Below are positions 34,759 to 44,154 of a DNA stretch of 50,568 nucleotides, piece by piece. The stretch covers positions 1 to 50,568 of the forward strand of contig JBCCGK010000088.1 of assembly GCA_039029315.1 (NCBI GenBank), written 5' to 3'. Origin of the DNA: JBCCCJ01 sp039029315. Lineage in GTDB: Bacteria; Bacteroidota; Bacteroidia; J057. Made by a program: the position numbers and the translations under genes. The notes beneath the pieces were generated by a model. It was given only the letters and a program-made list of their open reading frames with translations, ran no database searches and was not told the origin of the DNA. Position 1 is the first letter of the stretch. Every line of letters begins with the position of its first letter.

Positions 34759-36438
34759 CTAATTCTCCAAGATCTGATTGCCTTTGAGTAATACAGGTCT
34801 GAGTTGCTGATAGTCCACCTCCTGAACAGAAATCCCTCCATCAATGGCCAAACTGGCCGCTGTCGCAGCAGACTGTCCCAGGACCATGAAGACTGGCTCC
34901 ATACGAATAGACCCAAATGCAATATGCGAAGCACTCAGGCAAACAGGAACGAGCAGATTGCCACATTCTTCCTGTTTGGGGATGATTGATCGGTAGCTGA
35001 TGGGATAAGGTGCTTGTACTCTGGCTTCTACATTGCCTTCATTTTTGACAACACCCGCTTCATTCACATATCGCTGGGTGTTGTGTGAATCCATACCATA
35101 AGCCCCCATGCCGATGGGATCTTCTGCTACCGTCAATCCTTCGCAATTGTACTGTGTCATCACATAGGTCCCGATCATACGCCGGGCTTCCCGAACATAG
35201 AGTTGCTCCTGCCAACCATCTTCTCTGGTAAATTCATCCTTGCAGGTTCCCCAGCGAGAGACTTCTTCCCGAATATGGTCCGGCATACGAGGATGATAGG
35301 CCAGCGTCCACATCAGACCTTGTTGGTAGTGGCGATGTTGCGCCCGGATTTGCTCTCGTTCTTCATAGCTGGCTTCTGGATAGGCATAATTTTGCCCAAT
35401 GAAGTCTGTCGAAAATCCAGTCCGATTATTGGTGTCAGTCTTGCGATTGGGCATCTTGGAATTGATCCAGGGAAATCCTGTTTCGCCTGCTTCATAATTG
35501 CGGAGGAGCAATTCGTAGTGCTGCTCATCATAAGCAGCTGGTTTTTCGAATGGAATGCGGTTATCTGGATGATCAGTCAGACACATGCGAAAGCAATAGG
35601 CCTGGATACGTTTGTCTCCAGCTCCATATGCTCCGGGGCCCTTTGGATCAATGAATGGCAGCAAGCCACTGCCCGGATTGCCTTTCTCCATATAAGGATC
35701 AACCCCATCAACAAAATTGTGATTGACTTGATTGTGGGAGGGATAGCCTGTCATGGTGGTGTCGGTGAGTTTGGTATGGACTCCGTTCAGGCTTTCCTGA
35801 TAGGTGTCATTGGATTCTCTGCCGATGGTATAAGAGACACCAGCCGCCGCCATCAGGTCACCTTCATAAGTAGCATCGATATAGATTCTGCCATGATATA
35901 CTTCGCCAGATAACATGCGAATAGAAGTGATGGAACCCTCTTCTTGTTGTATGCCAGACTTGCGATCCAGTTGTTGGTTCGTGAGGACTTCGATCTTGTA
36001 CGCCTCGATGAACTGTTCATATACCTTTAAGGCCGCTGAAGGCTCAAAAGTCCACATGGCCGATTCTCCCTCCTGCGTTCGGGTTTGGCCGCCATCCTGA
36101 TATTCTTCGCTGGTCTGAAAAGTCCAGTTTTCAGCTTTGCCATAATGTGCACGGATGCCTTCATAGAATTCGCGGGCAATGCCCCCGACCACTTGTTTGT
36201 TCCCGATGTCTGTCTGGCCTAGTCCACCAGTGGTCAGACCCCCAATGCGAGCTGAAGGTTCAAGAAGGATGACAGATTTGTTCATACGTTTGGCCTGTAT
36301 GGCAGCGGCGATTCCTGCTGATGTGCCGCCGTAGATGACGATGTCATAGGTATTTTGCTGCTGAGATGGCTGACAACAAAATGTCAGGCAAGTAAAGATG
36401 AGGAAAAGGAAGGAGTAGGAAAAGGAAGAGCCAGCCAT
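34759..36438 (-). CDS. Exported FAD-dependent oxidoreductase
   Basis: This 559-residue protein of the FAD_oxidored type (PF12831-like) has the Rossmann motif DIVIYGGTSAGIAAAIQAKR at about 32-51, followed by IGGLTTGGLGQTDIG. The N-terminus is a signal peptide ending in TFCCQ, so it may be a lipoprotein anchored at Cys21 or Cys22. Such secreted flavoproteins are common near polysaccharide loci of Bacteroidota, but their substrates are mostly unknown. It faces away from the alginate genes and lies beyond the right repeat copy, so membership in that locus is doubtful. It is downstream of the 373-residue gene by ~54 bp and may share its transcript. Confidence 0.8.
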   Translation of the reverse strand: MAGSSFSYSFLFLIFTCLTFCCQPSQQQNTYDIVIYGGTSAGIAAAIQAKRMNKSVILLEPSARIGGLTTGGLGQTDIGNKQVVGGIAREFYEGIRAHYGKAENWTFQTSEEYQDGGQTRTQEGESAMWTFEPSAALKVYEQFIEAYKIEVLTNQQLDRKSGIQQEEGSITSIRMLSGEVYHGRIYIDATYEGDLMAAAGVSYTIGRESNDTYQESLNGVHTKLTDTTMTGYPSHNQVNHNFVDGVDPYMEKGNPGSGLLPFIDPKGPGAYGAGDKRIQAYCFRMCLTDHPDNRIPFEKPAAYDEQHYELLLRNYEAGETGFPWINSKMPNRKTDTNNRTGFSTDFIGQNYAYPEASYEEREQIRAQHRHYQQGLMWTLAYHPRMPDHIREEVSRWGTCKDEFTREDGWQEQLYVREARRMIGTYVMTQYNCEGLTVAEDPIGMGAYGMDSHNTQRYVNEAGVVKNEGNVEARVQAPYPISYRSIIPKQEECGNLLVPVCLSASHIAFGSIRMEPVFMVLGQSAATAASLAIDGGISVQEVDYQQLRPVLLKGNQILEN

Positions 36439-36492
36439 GAGGAAATGATAAATGGAGTAAGAGATTGGACGATGTTAAAGGAACATAAATTG

Positions 36493-37614
36493 TCACAAAA
36501 TCCCATTGGATCGCATCCTCCTTTTGAAGGCAACGGATCTCCCGTATTTGTCCAAAATACCCCCCAGTTTGAGGTCAAATGAAGCCTGACTTTTTTTGAA
36601 ATGATGATACATTTTGAGTTCCTTCAAGATCTCAGTTGCTTTTTCATAGCCTTTGGCAGTTTTTAATTCTGCATTTTCTCCAACTTCTTCCCACATCTTA
36701 GACTCTTGCGCCCCTATTCTTTCCATTTTTCTGAGATGGGCTTTTTCCGCCGCTATGCGTTCCCTTTCCATCCGCTCCTTATGTTGTTTTGCCATGCCTT
36801 CCATGATTTCACTGAAGAGGCGAGCTTGCTGCTGATTCTCCTTTTGGGGGCCTTGATACAATTCATTCAGACGCTTCTTGAGTTTGTTCTTGGCCCCCAC
36901 CTCATTGTCCATTAACTCCTCCAGGTATTGATGTTTTTCCTCTGTAGACAAATGGACAATTTGAGATTTGAGCACATCATCAGAAATGATTTTTTCTTCC
37001 TCACTTTTTTCACTCGCTGCCTGGATGAGATCTTGATCTATTTCCCAAAAATTGACAAAACTCTCCAGGGAATAATCCAATTGGTTCAAATTTGCAGGCA
37101 AGCGAGGCTCTCGAAGATCCTCTGGTATGTCAGGATGTTCTGAGGCCAGATGCAACCATCCCAGATACAGAACCCGATAGTCTCCATGTAAGACCTGATT
37201 CCTTATTGGCAGCATCTCATCCAGGACTCCTTCCGCATCTATCCATTCTCCTCCCTCAAATGAGAGAGACATATCGACCAGGATATTCTTTCCTTTTTTA
37301 AAGACCCTTATTTCTTGATCGTACTCATCACTTGCATCAATGTCATATTCCTTCAGGGCTTCATAGGATACGAGATGGGCAGGAAATTTCATCATGAAAC
37401 GACGGCTTCCCCAATTGGCCATATACAGCATCACATCAAAAAAATCGTTCAAAACCTCTACCTCATCATAGGGAAAATCACTATAATGATAAACAAAGGT
37501 TGCACGCCTTGATGTAGGATGTACTCTGCTTGAATAGGTCCGAATCATGTCTATGTCGTCCTTGCTGAGGGCGCGGTCGATTGAATAGAAATCATAGCAT
37601 TGGTATTCACTCAT
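36493..37614 (-). CDS. Uncharacterised protein, MSEYQxYxFxxIDR-type family
   Basis: This 373-residue protein has no signal peptide. The N-terminus (SEYQCYDFYSIDRALS...) and the patterns SSRVHPTSRRATFVYHYSD and MLYMANWGSRRFMMKFP recall a widespread uncharacterised family. As I remember it, that family often sits near SWIM zinc-finger genes; no such gene is visible here. The C-terminal ~150 residues are highly charged and probably coiled coil (QQQARLFSEIMEGMAKQHKE). No enzymatic motif was recognised. It is flanked by a small exported protein and an FAD oxidoreductase, all on the minus strand. Confidence 0.65.
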   Translation of the reverse strand: MSEYQCYDFYSIDRALSKDDIDMIRTYSSRVHPTSRRATFVYHYSDFPYDEVEVLNDFFDVMLYMANWGSRRFMMKFPAHLVSYEALKEYDIDASDEYDQEIRVFKKGKNILVDMSLSFEGGEWIDAEGVLDEMLPIRNQVLHGDYRVLYLGWLHLASEHPDIPEDLREPRLPANLNQLDYSLESFVNFWEIDQDLIQAASEKSEEEKIISDDVLKSQIVHLSTEEKHQYLEELMDNEVGAKNKLKKRLNELYQGPQKENQQQARLFSEIMEGMAKQHKERMERERIAAEKAHLRKMERIGAQESKMWEEVGENAELKTAKGYEKATEILKELKMYHHFKKSQASFDLKLGGILDKYGRSVAFKRRMRSNGIL

Positions 37615-37723
37615 GTTCTTATGTTTAAATTCTCACCATTTCACAGCTGGTTGAGAGGCACATAGGTATGAAGTTTTCATGAAACACTAGGCGAAAAACG
37701 ATGGTTGCGGTGTAATAATAATA

Positions 37724-38215
37724 TCAATGACTCCTTGAAGGAGTTAAGTTTTGATAAACAAAGTCAGTTTCCTTTTCCAATAAGCGGGAAGAATCTGGCA
37801 GAAGCATCAGTTTCCTTTTCCTATTTCTGGGAATGGAAAATTTACGCTGAAAGATCAAGCTATTTGTGACTACATCAAGATTTCTTTGCTCTTGTATTAT
37901 CCTGGGAAAGAGAAGGAGTATCCCATCGACTATTTCATATTCTCCTATTTCGTTCCAAGGGCCTTTTGTTTCATCAAGTCCTGTTCCACACCAATAAATG
38001 ATCTGCTCGGATTCAACATATTCTCCATTCTCATATAAATCCAAATAAGCCAATGATAGTTGATCCGCTCGCTTAAAAGATTGTATGGGTTCTTCCCTAT
38101 CCAGCTGATACAAACGATAGCCTATCATCTGATTGACAATTGGAGAATTAGGATAGAGGATCAGATGTATGATGCCCAATGACAAAATCAGAAAGGCAAG
38201 TATTATTCTTTTCAT
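37724..38215 (-). CDS. Small membrane-anchored protein of unknown function
   Basis: A 163-residue protein with one N-terminal hydrophobic segment (residues 3-21) that could be a signal anchor or uncleaved signal. The rest is soluble. YLDLYENGEYVESEQIIYWCGTG and WNEIGEYEIVDGILLLFP read like strands of a small lipocalin-like or lipoprotein-type beta-barrel, but I assign no family. It sits between the broken metallo-beta-lactamase gene and the 373-residue gene on the same strand. Confidence 0.55.
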   Translation of the reverse strand: MKRIILAFLILSLGIIHLILYPNSPIVNQMIGYRLYQLDREEPIQSFKRADQLSLAYLDLYENGEYVESEQIIYWCGTGLDETKGPWNEIGEYEIVDGILLLFPRIIQEQRNLDVVTNSLIFQRKFSIPRNRKRKLMLLPDSSRLLEKETDFVYQNLTPSRSH

Positions 38216-38298
38216 GGGTTCACTGGATTGATCTGATTGTCTGTAAGCAAATGAAAATACAAAGCCATAGGGACGTCCGTATAGCCACGATTGACTTC

Positions 38299-39268
38299 CT
38301 AGCTTTTTTTAGCATCTGTTTTCTTTCTCATTTCTGAATCAAATTCACTGATTAATTCTTTGATTTCATCTTCATTGTATTTTCTTGAAAAATGAACAGG
38401 AATTGGATGTCTTACTCGACACACTCTCATGACTCTCGCGGACATCGTAGAATAGCTATGGTCATTTATTCTCGCTTGTTCTTTATCTTCTTCTTTATAA
38501 AAACTCTCGATAAAAACTTGCCTACAATTGAAAAAATGATGCCTTATTTTGTTGTGGTTGTCCTCACTTGCTGCATGATCCATGATGATTCCCAGTGAAT
38601 CTCCTTCTTGAATATGTAGCAAATGAAAGAGAGATTCAGATGTATAGGTTTGATCCTCTATTGTAATTATTCGGCTCTTTTCATCATTTTTCAAATGCTT
38701 CTTTTAATTCTTTGATCCATTTCCCTCCTTTCAATCCGCTTGCTGCAATCTTTATTTTTGTGGTATCTCCTGCCTTAAATTTGTAGGCCAGGCTTGGTAT
38801 TTTATGATCTAAAAGAATAGCACTTACCTTAAAGGACTTATCCTGGTAGAGAATATTTCCCTCTATTTCTTTGATTTTTTTTATCTCCCATATCGGCGGC
38901 TCTATTTCATAGATGTTAAGCTTCTCTTCAGAAACATATTCCCTTATTTCATAGAGAATTGCTCCTTCTTTTATCAAGTTCCATGTATAACTGTTGATCC
39001 TTGACCCAACTTGAGCCGCAATTCCTTTTGGCCCGCAAATAATAACTCTTCTTTGAATTCCTATTTGATGTCTGATTACGGAGTCAAAATTCACAAAATG
39101 ATCTATGTGGGTATGACTGATAAAAATGGCTTTGCAGTTTTGTATTTCCTTAACAGTCAAATTGTTTGCATCTCCACACTCACATAAATAATTCCAAGGA
39201 TGATTATCTACCCTTACTAAAATTGATATATCCTCTCCTATTCTACTTTTTAGTTCCGCTTGAAACAT
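38299..39268 (-). pseudogene. RNase Z-like metallo-beta-lactamase gene, split by frameshift
   Basis: Two overlapping minus-strand frames make one protein. The upstream part (39268 to 38684, 194 residues) has the zinc motif HTHIDH (52-57) and ends ...GLKGGKWIKELKEAFEK. The downstream part (to 38299) continues with the typical second half: IIMDHAASEDNHNKI, FIESFY and PVHFSRKY. Removing one A from the A5 run near 38690 joins them without loss, giving ...EAFENDEKSR. Family members carry both halves in one chain, so this is a frameshifted gene, a homopolymer sequencing error, or a slippery site. The family cleaves RNA or related phosphodiesters; the exact substrate is unknown. Confidence 0.7.
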
Positions 39269-39342
39269 TCCTTAATCTCTTATTTTTTTCAAAAGACATT
39301 ATCACGAATGTTTTTGCCCAAGGGACAACCGTTGATTTTGTA

Positions 39343-39388
39343 GGCGTTTTTCGCCATGCACCAGACCATCTGATCAGCAAAAACCGCC
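39343..39388. repeat. Hairpin carrying the 24-bp block core
   Basis: GGCGTTTTTCGC pairs with GCAAAAACCGCC with two mismatches. The loop holds, on the minus strand, ATCAGATGGTCTGGTGC (39374-39358), close to the core of the blocks at 134-157 and 198-221. The right arm also matches the AAAAACCGCC that precedes the block in the left flanking repeat. Confidence 0.6.
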
Positions 39389-39476
39389 AAATACCTTTGC
39401 AAAACAATTTGTGATAATCATTAATATATCTGAATAATTGGCATAATCAATCATAATCATCTCTGAGCATCAAAAA

Positions 39477-39517
39477 TACACATACAAAAAATAAGTGACA
39501 GATGTTCAAACAGTCTC
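39477..39517. repeat. Truncated end of the palindromic MITE-like family
   Basis: The last ~41 bp match the right end of copy A (18526-18686), including ACATACAAAAAA, GTGACAGA and the terminal CAAACAGTCTC, followed by TAA. The left part of the element is absent. The rest of 39269-39533 is A/T-rich and shows no gene. Confidence 0.7.
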
Positions 39518-39533
39518 TAATAAATGATGGCGA

Positions 39534-39658
39534 GTGTACGACAAATTGCAGAACCAATCAGATTTTGCTACTCCTGACCTCTTCCGCACTTTCCCCGTTT
39601 CTTCTACAATGAGAAACAACCCCACTATCCAGGGCTAAATCTGCAATTTGTCGTACAC
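39534..39658. mobile_element. Small element with 19-bp perfect terminal inverted repeats
   Basis: A 125-bp non-coding sequence bounded by GTGTACGACAAATTGCAGA and its exact reverse complement. It is a probable MITE or solo inverted-repeat element without transposase. A diverged second copy follows in tandem 163 bp downstream. Confidence 0.75.
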
Positions 39659-39696
39659 CCTATGATGGATATATCCAGGGGCGATTATCCTAGATT

Positions 39697-39811
39697 GTGT
39701 ACGTCAGATTTCCCAATCAAAGAGATTGCCTTGTTCCCGAACCTTTTCCACAAGCCCCGGTTCTCCTACAACCCCACTAGCCAATAAGACAATGGGACAT
39801 TTGACATACAC
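39697..39811. mobile_element. Diverged tandem copy of the inverted-repeat element
   Basis: A 115-bp element whose ends, GTGTACGTCAGATTTCCCA and (reverse complement of the right end) GTGTATGTCAAATGTCCCA, are imperfect inverted repeats. The interior shares CTCCTACAACCCCACTA-like sequence with the first copy. It ends ~50 bp before the CHAT operon, so promoter elements of that operon may lie inside it. Confidence 0.65.
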
Positions 39812-39862
39812 CCATCCTGGATGTATCATTTTGTAAACAACAGCTTTTTGCTAATTTCTGCT

Positions 39863-42800
39863 ATGAAAGTTCAGATCCTGTTTTGGGGCTATCTGCTATT
39901 CCTGTCTATCGGCAGCTTCGCGCAGAATAAGGACGAAAGGGCCTTGGCAGACAGCTTGTTTATCAAGGAAGGAAGATTCGGAGAAGCTGGAGAAATCTAT
40001 GAAGAATTGGCTCGCCAATGGCAACAACAAGGAAATCTGGACAGTGCTTTTCGCCACCATCTCCTCTATGCCAAAACCCTGATGCAAGCGCAGAAATATT
40101 CTGCTTGTCTCCAAATGTGTGCTCAACTGTTGAGCGATCCATGGAAACAACATGCGACCATGTATCTGGGACAAGTATATGCCATCAAAGGATATGTAGA
40201 ACTAGAACAGTATCAACTTGAGGATGCGATTGAATCCTTATCGAAAGCTGTCGCAATTGAGGCAGAAGGTCCCAAACCCGACACCCTCAAAATGGCGGAC
40301 TCCCAACAATTTTTGGGCCTTGCATTCATGTATTCGGATCGGAATGTAGAAGCTGAAAAACAGTTGTTGGAATCCTATGAGCGCTTTCAACAACATCTCC
40401 CAAAGGACGATATCAATCTGGCTTATATCGCTAATTCCCTCTACCTGTTCTACGATGAGATGTATCAATTTGACAGGGCCGGGAACTTTTTGAAGGAGGC
40501 TGTCCGAATTCTGCAATTGCATTTGCCCCCCTCTCATCCTCACATTGCCACCTTGCTTCAAAATCTGGCCATTCTCTACAATGCCACTGGTAAGCCTCGC
40601 CAAGCCAGGGAGATCTTTATGCAGTTAATCGAGTTGAATGAAGAGGCTGGTCGAGACATGATGCTTCTTGAGTCCTATATCAATCTGGTATATCTGCTTA
40701 TAGAGTTGGGCGAGTTTGATCAGGTGGAAGGCTATTTGCAAAAGAGCCTTGTCATGGGCGATAGCCTCTTGCCTGATCCAGGGTTTGAGCGAGCCAATCT
40801 CTATGATATGCTTGGCAGCCATGCCTATCAAACAAGAGAACATGCCAGAGCTGATTCCTTCTTTCATCTGGGCTTGAGACAAAAAGAAGAAATGGGGGTT
40901 CGCATGCAAAAAGAGATTGCGCGCAGTTATCATAATTTGGGCTTGGTAGCAATAGAAAGACAAGAATGGACAGGCGCTTCACGTCTCTTCGGCAAGAGTA
41001 TTCAGATTCGGCAACGAGAATTGGGAGAGGATCATCCCCTGACATTAGAGAGCCAATATCGTTTGGGCACAACAATTTTGAAACTAGGGAAAAGGCAAGA
41101 GGCCCTTAGCATCTGGAAGCGTTGTCTGATGACATTTTGGAGGCGACAAGGATTGGCTTACCATCATGTGGGGGATATGGCGATATGGTTGGCCAGAGCC
41201 TATCATGATCTCGGGGAGGTAGATAGTTCTGATCGTTATTTAAGAATCCTGTGGGCAAATATCACAAATCGGGAGATGCCTTTGACACACTGGGATGAGA
41301 CGGAGGAGGCACCTATTCAGGCCATCAGACCAGAAGTGTTTGAGATGATATTGTTCCATTTGACCTATCTGTTGGATCATCCAGAACTGCCTGATCCGGA
41401 AAAATTACTGCGGAGCCAAAAAGTCCTGCAACAATTCAATGAATTTCTGCCCAGAATCCTCCCCCTCCTTCAATCCCGGCAAGCTCAATCTTCTCTGGCC
41501 AAAACCATCCGGCAGATTTATGGAACCGCTGCAACGATCATTCATCGATCTGGACAGGGAGAGCTTGAGTTATATCGTCAGTTACTGCTAGAATGCATGG
41601 AACATAGTAAGGCCTTTACCATCAGATTGGCTGTGCAAAGGCAGACAGCTTTATCTCATGCAGGGGTGCCAGATTCTATCCTACAACAAATTGAAGAGCT
41701 TCGCAGCAGGATTTGGGCTTTGCAGGGCTTGAAGGGAGAAGCGCAGGAGGAAGCACAACAACATTTGCTGAATGAGGAAATTGCCGTCCAAAAAGAATGG
41801 CAAGATCTGCAAAAGGAAATCGCAGCCCATTATCCAGCATACTTCCAGTTATTGTATCAAAAACCTGAAGTCAATCTTCCAACTGTCAGAGCGGACTTGA
41901 TACAGGAAAAGCAAACAATCCTGGCCTATTTTGTTCTGGATTCTTCTCTCTTGGCAATCATCGACAATGGTGCAAAGATCTCTACCCATGAGATCTATCC
42001 AGATAGATCCTGGGAAGATTCTGTTCAGGTATTTAACCAACTTCTGGGCGAAAGACGTGGAATGGAACAAATTGCCCCGCTGGCTGCTTACTTATTCCAA
42101 CAAATACTAGCCCCCTTTCAGGATGACCTTGGCGAACAACTGGTCCTTTTTCCAGATGGGATGCTACATTTTCTCAATTTTGAACTCTTGTTGACAGAAT
42201 TACCCTCCTCTCTGGCTGATCCTGCAGACTTGCCCTGGCTCTTGCGCCGCCATCGCATCCATTATGCCAATCATCTTGGGCATGCAAAGGAGGAAGCCTC
42301 AGCAAGTGGGAACAAGTTGGCCATCGCTCCGGGTTTCAGTGCAGACTTGAAAGCAGACTATCAGGCAAGTTTATCTCCTGGCCAAACTGTGGATTCAGTC
42401 TTTATGCAGTGGTTGAGTACGCCCTGGTCTTTGGAGTTGGTTCGGGAATTTGACCGGGAAAATTGGGGAAAGATTCTGCTGGAAAGTGATGCGACCAAAA
42501 CGCAGTTTTTGGACAAGTCCAGAGATGCCCAATTGATTCACTTTGCGACGCATGCAAGAGTTGAGGATCAGGCACCGCTCAACAGTTTTCTTGCGCTTCA
42601 CCCTGATCCTGAAGAAGCAAAGACAGGATATCTCTTTGCTCATGAGCTGTATGGCATGACACTGTCGGCGGCTCTGGTCGTGCTCAGTGCCTGCCAAACC
42701 GGGATTGGGACCTATCAGGAAGGAGAAGGCGTCTTGTCTCTGGCACATGCCTTTCAATATGCCGGAAGCCCATCTTTGATCATGAGTTTGTGGAGCATCG

Positions 42801-43084
42801 ATGATCAGCAAACCAATTGGTTGATTCGGGATTTTTATGATCGGCTGGATAAAAAATCTTCCATCAGTCAGGCTTTACGACAATCAAAACTGGCCTATCT
42901 GGATCAATATTCAGGAGAGCTGGCTCATCCCTATTATTGGGGGAGTTTGGTATTCGTGGGAGACAATCAAGAGCTATCTTCAGCTCATTCTCAAAAAAAC
43001 AGGCATGTTTTTTTGTTTGTTATTGTTTTGATAATGAGTGGTTTGTTGATTTTTTGGCAAAAAAATAAAAAAAGATCCCAATGA
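39863..43084 (+). CDS. Exported TPR-CHAT protease-like protein
   Basis: This 1073-residue protein carries a signal peptide (cleavage near SFAQN) and many TPR-like helical repeats over about 25-430. A helical linker follows, and a C-terminal CHAT domain (caspase-like peptidase) covers about 730-1040. The candidate catalytic dyad is His897 (HFATHA) and Cys944 (LSACQTG). A final hydrophobic helix (HVFLFVIVLIMSGLLIFW) and basic tail anchor it. With signal peptide and anchor, the TPR and CHAT parts should lie in the periplasm. The ATG at 39863 is preferred to one 42 bp earlier because it starts the signal peptide. It heads a tight operon with an ECF sigma factor, suggesting a sensing or proteolysis role. 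The CHAT substrate is unknown. Confidence 0.85.
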   Translation: MKVQILFWGYLLFLSIGSFAQNKDERALADSLFIKEGRFGEAGEIYEELARQWQQQGNLDSAFRHHLLYAKTLMQAQKYSACLQMCAQLLSDPWKQHATMYLGQVYAIKGYVELEQYQLEDAIESLSKAVAIEAEGPKPDTLKMADSQQFLGLAFMYSDRNVEAEKQLLESYERFQQHLPKDDINLAYIANSLYLFYDEMYQFDRAGNFLKEAVRILQLHLPPSHPHIATLLQNLAILYNATGKPRQAREIFMQLIELNEEAGRDMMLLESYINLVYLLIELGEFDQVEGYLQKSLVMGDSLLPDPGFERANLYDMLGSHAYQTREHARADSFFHLGLRQKEEMGVRMQKEIARSYHNLGLVAIERQEWTGASRLFGKSIQIRQRELGEDHPLTLESQYRLGTTILKLGKRQEALSIWKRCLMTFWRRQGLAYHHVGDMAIWLARAYHDLGEVDSSDRYLRILWANITNREMPLTHWDETEEAPIQAIRPEVFEMILFHLTYLLDHPELPDPEKLLRSQKVLQQFNEFLPRILPLLQSRQAQSSLAKTIRQIYGTAATIIHRSGQGELELYRQLLLECMEHSKAFTIRLAVQRQTALSHAGVPDSILQQIEELRSRIWALQGLKGEAQEEAQQHLLNEEIAVQKEWQDLQKEIAAHYPAYFQLLYQKPEVNLPTVRADLIQEKQTILAYFVLDSSLLAIIDNGAKISTHEIYPDRSWEDSVQVFNQLLGERRGMEQIAPLAAYLFQQILAPFQDDLGEQLVLFPDGMLHFLNFELLLTELPSSLADPADLPWLLRRHRIHYANHLGHAKEEASASGNKLAIAPGFSADLKADYQASLSPGQTVDSVFMQWLSTPWSLELVREFDRENWGKILLESDATKTQFLDKSRDAQLIHFATHARVEDQAPLNSFLALHPDPEEAKTGYLFAHELYGMTLSAALVVLSACQTGIGTYQEGEGVLSLAHAFQYAGSPSLIMSLWSIDDQQTNWLIRDFYDRLDKKSSISQALRQSKLAYLDQYSGELAHPYYWGSLVFVGDNQELSSAHSQKNRHVFLFVIVLIMSGLLIFWQKNKKRSQ

Positions 43085-43150
43085 GATGATGACATCTGTT
43101 AGATGAATTCCATACAGAAGAGAACAAGCTTAATCTTACAATTCATCCAT

Positions 43151-44137
43151 ATGTTTTCTTCAAGAACCATCTCATTATTCATAGCTGTCATGATGCTTTC
43201 TTCATTTATTTTTTCCCAGCGCAAGGTGTCGATTTATGATGAAGGTGCAAAGATGAATACCGGTACCTATACTTTGCCTGCCGGTTGGCAAGCGGATTAC
43301 AAAATCGCAACAGACCTCCAGAATTTCTCTCAATTTTTCCACTATTATAAATTTGACTTTGTCGGACCCAAAAAAGAAGTGGTGAGAAATGTCGCTCCGG
43401 TAGAGGGAGGTGCTAGCATTCAGCAAGTATTGCCAGCCACCATGCAGCAACAGCTCAGTCCGCTGGGGCAATTTCAAACCGGCAATTGGCAGCCCAGTCA
43501 GTATGCCACTTATCTGTTTCCACAATTGTCCGGCAATTCGGGAATCCAGGCGATAGAATGCCCGGTCAGCGGATATAGAAGTGGTCAAGCCTTTGAAGGA
43601 CTCTGTATTGCACTGGTGAGCAATGTTGGCAATAGCAGCTCTTTCACTGCGGTTATCATTCTCGCTCCCCAACATCGACTTCAGCAGACTGTGCAGACAG
43701 CGCGGCAGATTTTTTCCAGCAAACAAGAGAACCCACAATATACCCGACTCCTGCAACAGAAGCGTCAGCGATATGTGAGCCAATCCCAGCAAATGATGAA
43801 TCAGCGCCAACAGCAATTTGACCAGTTTCAGCAAAATATGAGAGACTTGTCTGACGCCCGGTCACGAAACAATGCTTCATTTAATGCTTATCTCCGGGGA
43901 GGGCAAGGCAGTGGAGGGACCTCTAATGGAAATTATTCGAATAATGATAAATTCAATGATTATTTGAAAGAAACTACCAGTTTTGATGATGGGTATTATG
44001 GTCATCAGATCTCTGTGCAAGGGGTATATGATCACTGGTATACCGATGGATATGGGCATTATTACGGAACGAATGATCCCAGTTTTGATCCCGCCTCCTT
44101 GAATGGATACTGGAAAAAAGTTACCCCTTTGAATTGA
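43151..44137 (+). CDS. Exported Gln-rich protein of the CHAT operon
   Basis: This 328-residue secreted or periplasmic protein has no recognised family. A signal peptide (MFSSRTISLFIAVMML..., cleavage near FSQRK) is followed by a ~150-residue folded part (TYTLPAGWQADYKIATDLQ). A Gln-rich helical region follows (RQRYVSQSQQMMNQRQQQFDQF). A Gly/Ser/Asn/Tyr-rich tail ends it, repeating YDHWYTDGYGHYYGTNDP-like sequence. The in-frame ATG at 43103 only adds residues before the signal peptide. It sits ~66 bp after the CHAT gene (18 bp if the longer form is used) and 17 bp before the sigma factor. It could be a ligand, substrate or envelope partner of the CHAT protein. Confidence 0.7.
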   Translation: MFSSRTISLFIAVMMLSSFIFSQRKVSIYDEGAKMNTGTYTLPAGWQADYKIATDLQNFSQFFHYYKFDFVGPKKEVVRNVAPVEGGASIQQVLPATMQQQLSPLGQFQTGNWQPSQYATYLFPQLSGNSGIQAIECPVSGYRSGQAFEGLCIALVSNVGNSSSFTAVIILAPQHRLQQTVQTARQIFSSKQENPQYTRLLQQKRQRYVSQSQQMMNQRQQQFDQFQQNMRDLSDARSRNNASFNAYLRGGQGSGGTSNGNYSNNDKFNDYLKETTSFDDGYYGHQISVQGVYDHWYTDGYGHYYGTNDPSFDPASLNGYWKKVTPLN

Positions 44138-44154
44138 TCAATCTGAAGAAGTGA

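Noticed and set aside
35203..35913. 236-codon plus-strand open frame
   Set aside because: It is antisense to the FAD oxidoreductase, which has clear family motifs; the plus frame has none.
39534..39811. Possible CRISPR-like repeats
   Set aside because: There are only two units, with inverted-repeat ends and diverged interiors; no regular repeat-spacer pattern and no cas genes nearby.
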